Below are positions 62,164 through 64,000 of a stretch of 64,000 bases of DNA, one piece after another (within the stretch, counting starts at the first letter, position 1; each line of letters starts with the position of its first letter). The stretch lies in assembly GCF_035953295.1 (NCBI RefSeq), contig NZ_CP108370.1, forward strand, positions 4,183,001 through 4,247,000, written 5' to 3'. Below the pieces are notes generated by a model. That model did no database searches, was not told where the DNA came from, and worked only from the letters and a program-made list of their open reading frames with translations. This DNA is from Streptomyces sp. NBC_01335. GTDB lineage: Bacteria; Actinomycetota; Actinomycetes; Streptomycetales; Streptomycetaceae. The translations under genes were made by a program, and so were the position numbers.

Positions 62164-63239
62164 CCGCACGCCGCCCCTCGCTCGCGGTCGTCGGTGCGAC
62201 CGGGGCGAGCGGCGGCGTCATGCTCCAGATCCTTTCGCAGCACGCGGACGTCTGGGGCGAGGTGAGACTCATCGCCTCCCCGCGTTCGGCCGGCCGCAAG
62301 CTGGCCGTACGCGGCGAGGAGAAGGAAGTCCTCCCGATCGGTGAGGACGTCTTCGACGGCGTCGACATCGCCGTCTTCCTGGTGCCCGACCGGGTATCCG
62401 CACTCTGGGCGCCCGTCGCCGCCTCCCGGGGCGCCGTGGTCGTCGACGGCTCCGCCGCCTTCCGGCTCGACCGGGACGTGCCGCTGGTCGTCCCCGAGGT
62501 CAACCCGCACGCCGCCCGCACCCGACCGCGCTCCATCGTCGCCTCGCCGGACTGCACCACGCTTTCGCTGATCGTCCCGGTCGGCGCGCTGCACGCCGAA
62601 TTCGGCCTCCGCGAACTGACCGTTTCCACCTACCAGGCCGTGAGCGGCCGGGGCCGCGACGGCGTCGCCGCCCTGCGTGAGGAGCTCGGCCTGGTCGCCG
62701 GCAGCCTTGCCGCCGGTACGGAGCTGGGTACCCGCCCCGGAGACGTACGCCGGGTCCTCGGGGACCGGCCCGCCGGCCCGTTCCCCGCCCCCGTCGCGCT
62801 GAACGTCGTGCCCTGGGCGGGCAGCGACGCGGGCGACGGCTGGTCCTCGGAGGAACTCAGCATCCGCGAGGAATGCCGCAAGATCCTCGGCCTGCCCGAC
62901 CTGCGCACCGCCATCACCTGCGTGTACGTCCCCGTCGTCATCACGCACTCGATGTCCGTGCACGCGCGCTTCGAGAGCGAGGTCACCGTCGACCGGGCCC
63001 ACGAGATCCTGGCCACCGCCCCCGGCGTCGTACTCGTCGACAGCCCCGCCGAGGGCGACTTCCCGACCCCGGCGGACGTGGTGGGCACCGACCCCACCTG
63101 GGTCGGCCGGGTCCGCCGCTCCCTGGACGACCCGCAGGCCCTGGAGATGTTTCTCTGCGGGGACAACCTGCGAAAAGGCGGGGCGCTGAATGTGGCCCAG
63201 ATCGCCGAATCCCTCGCGGCCTCCGTGGGCGGGGCCTGA
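62160..63239 (+). CDS. asd: Aspartate-semialdehyde dehydrogenase
   Basis: This 359-aa NADPH-dependent enzyme reduces aspartyl phosphate. It has the nucleotide-binding [10 protein letters not shown] (10-19), the catalytic C132 in [10 protein letters not shown], the substrate segment [15 protein letters not shown], and the C-terminal [23 protein letters not shown]. Small deviations from the commonest sequences (ATGASG for ATGAVG; PDCTT for PNCTT) suggest the actinobacterial second-type Asd, but active residues are kept. ATG 62160 overlaps ask by 4 bp. Confidence 0.93.
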   Translation: MTARRPSLAVVGATGASGGVMLQILSQHADVWGEVRLIASPRSAGRKLAVRGEEKEVLPIGEDVFDGVDIAVFLVPDRVSALWAPVAASRGAVVVDGSAAFRLDRDVPLVVPEVNPHAARTRPRSIVASPDCTTLSLIVPVGALHAEFGLRELTVSTYQAVSGRGRDGVAALREELGLVAGSLAAGTELGTRPGDVRRVLGDRPAGPFPAPVALNVVPWAGSDAGDGWSSEELSIREECRKILGLPDLRTAITCVYVPVVITHSMSVHARFESEVTVDRAHEILATAPGVVLVDSPAEGDFPTPADVVGTDPTWVGRVRRSLDDPQALEMFLCGDNLRKGGALNVAQIAESLAASVGGA

Positions 63240-63707
63240 ATCCCGGCACGGTTTCGCCGCGGGCCGCGTTCGGGGCCGCCGTCCGGGCTGTCATCGAGGG
63301 GCCGTCTTCCGGCTCTGTTTTCGGCTCTCTCCCGTGCCCTCGCCGTGCCCTCGCCCGGCTCTCTCGCTGCTCTCTTCAGGCTCTCTCCCGGCTCTCTTCA
63401 GAGCCGGGGAATTTCGTACGCAATCGAAATGTCTCATCGAAACAGTTTTGTGGGATCTGTGAAGGTCACATGTTCAATTCGGCTTCCTTAACCCCTTGAG
63501 CTGGGGCGTTGTCATATCCGACGATGACTCTGTGGTCCTGTGCAACCGTGGGTCGGCTGTTCGGCGTCTTCGCCGTCACTTCTTGCGCGACGGGCGCACC
63601 AATAGGGCAATTGGGGAAGAGCGGGTACGTATGAGGGCGAGTCGCAGAGAGCTGAACGCGCTGCCGTACGCGTACAACCCTGACGGGGGGCAGTGTGTCC
63701 AACTTGC
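63240..63707. other. Intergenic stretch before the sigma factor gene
   Basis: No gene is well supported in 468 bp. CTCTC/GGCTCTC low-complexity repeats (63320-63400) lead to a terminator. Beyond it, 63410-63620 is lower in GC and should contain the sigma-factor promoter. A 57-aa frame from ATG 63631 overlaps the sigma gene and is probably spurious. Confidence 0.5.
63388..63407 (+). terminator. Terminator of the ask-asd operon
   Basis: CCGGCTCT pairs with AGAGCCGG over a CTTC loop, followed by GGAATTTCG. Confidence 0.7.
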
Positions 63708-64000
63708 GTGGCAGAGGTTCTCGAAATCCCGGTGGTCGTCCCCCTGCGGGGGGTCTCCGTGCTCCCGCTCCGCAGGCCCCGCGCGGTCGGCGGCATGCCG
63801 GTGATCGCCCCGCTGAGCGCTGCGAGCACGACGAGCCCCGTACGGCTCCCCTCGCAGCGCGAGGGTGCTGAAGAGGCGGTGGCGGCCGGAACGACGGTCG
63901 ACCATCTGACCGAGACCTACCGCGCCCACTACCGTTCGCTGCTCGGCCTCGCCGCGCTCCTGCTGGACGACACCGCCTCCTGCGAGGACGTCGTGCAGGA
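63708..64000 (+). CDS. ECF-type RNA polymerase sigma factor (5' part)
   Basis: The gene runs off the right edge. From GTG 63708 it reads AEVLEIPVVVPLRGVSVLPL, then an Arg/Pro stretch, and, from 63795, MPVIAPLSAAS. Sigma region 2 starts about 28 residues further: HLTETYRAHYRSLLGLAALLLDDTASCEDVVQ, typical of ECF (SigE-like) factors. GTG 63708 is taken because conserved-looking sequence extends upstream of the internal ATG 63795; no strong ribosome site marks it, so the start is uncertain. Confidence 0.78.
   Translation, partial: MAEVLEIPVVVPLRGVSVLPLRRPRAVGGMPVIAPLSAASTTSPVRLPSQREGAEEAVAAGTTVDHLTETYRAHYRSLLGLAALLLDDTASCEDVVQ

Noticed and set aside
63631..63804. 57-aa ORF before the sigma factor
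   Set aside because: It overlaps the sigma N-terminus in another frame and lacks a convincing fold or independent support.

Overview
The window is 64 kb of a very GC-rich actinobacterial chromosome, almost certainly a Streptomyces. The evidence is the codon use, frequent GTG starts, the HspR-controlled dnaK operon and clpB, GH19 chitinase control elements, a dasR-style promoter, a consensus parS site, and many families typical of the genus (DUF3151, DUF2617, DUF5063, DUF6332, SLATT, LmeA-like). Gene order looks like conserved core chromosome within a few hundred kb of the origin.

Left edge (1-1145): a decayed IS1380-type transposase lies against the 3' end of a tRNA-Gly(CCC) gene, a likely old integration boundary. 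1477-3032: a small zinc-ribbon-like protein, dcd and a phosphoribosyltransferase. 3109-7488 (minus strand): a Yip1-type membrane protein preceded by 22-bp tandem repeats, the membrane Fe-S oxidoreductase etfD, and a sugar transferase. 7769-17560: the heat-shock block dnaK-grpE-dnaJ-hspR and, further on, clpB. Three HspR (HAIR) inverted repeats mark these transcripts as one regulon. Between hspR and clpB lies the most unusual locus: a LuxR-type regulator divergent from a secreted protein built from 11 tandem GDIGWDSL-type repeats, which overlaps by 4 bp a small Rieske-fold protein lacking the iron-sulfur ligands.

17737-29613: a YbjN protein, an aminotransferase, DUF2617 plus membrane spermidine synthase, an SRPBCC protein, aldose epimerase, pyrE, a 36-bp perfect palindrome containing parS, fructose-bisphosphate aldolase, a MalY-type lyase and an MFS exporter. 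29776-38616: DUF3151, the kynurenine pathway (kynA, kynU, probable arylformamidase), a cupin regulator divergent from a His-rich methyltransferase, a two-component system and a CYP107-like P450. 38652-45264: an ABC transporter with a divergent GbsR/MarR regulator, an LmeA-like protein, a degenerate diacylglycerol kinase and purA.

45462-53068: a PstS-like membrane protein, a Ser/Thr kinase with an extracellular sensor region, a GH19 chitinase with paired promoter repeats, and small stress-type proteins. 53288-58103: a possible small ORF, a class III aminotransferase, a GntR regulator, a conserved hypothetical and a SLATT protein. 58472-64000: ybaB, recR, DUF5063, a deletion scar joining an SDR remnant to a TetR remnant, the aspartate-pathway operon ask-asd with an internal ask start, and the 5' part of an ECF sigma factor gene running off the right edge. 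Intergenic spaces are rich in short tandem repeats and strong hairpin terminators.
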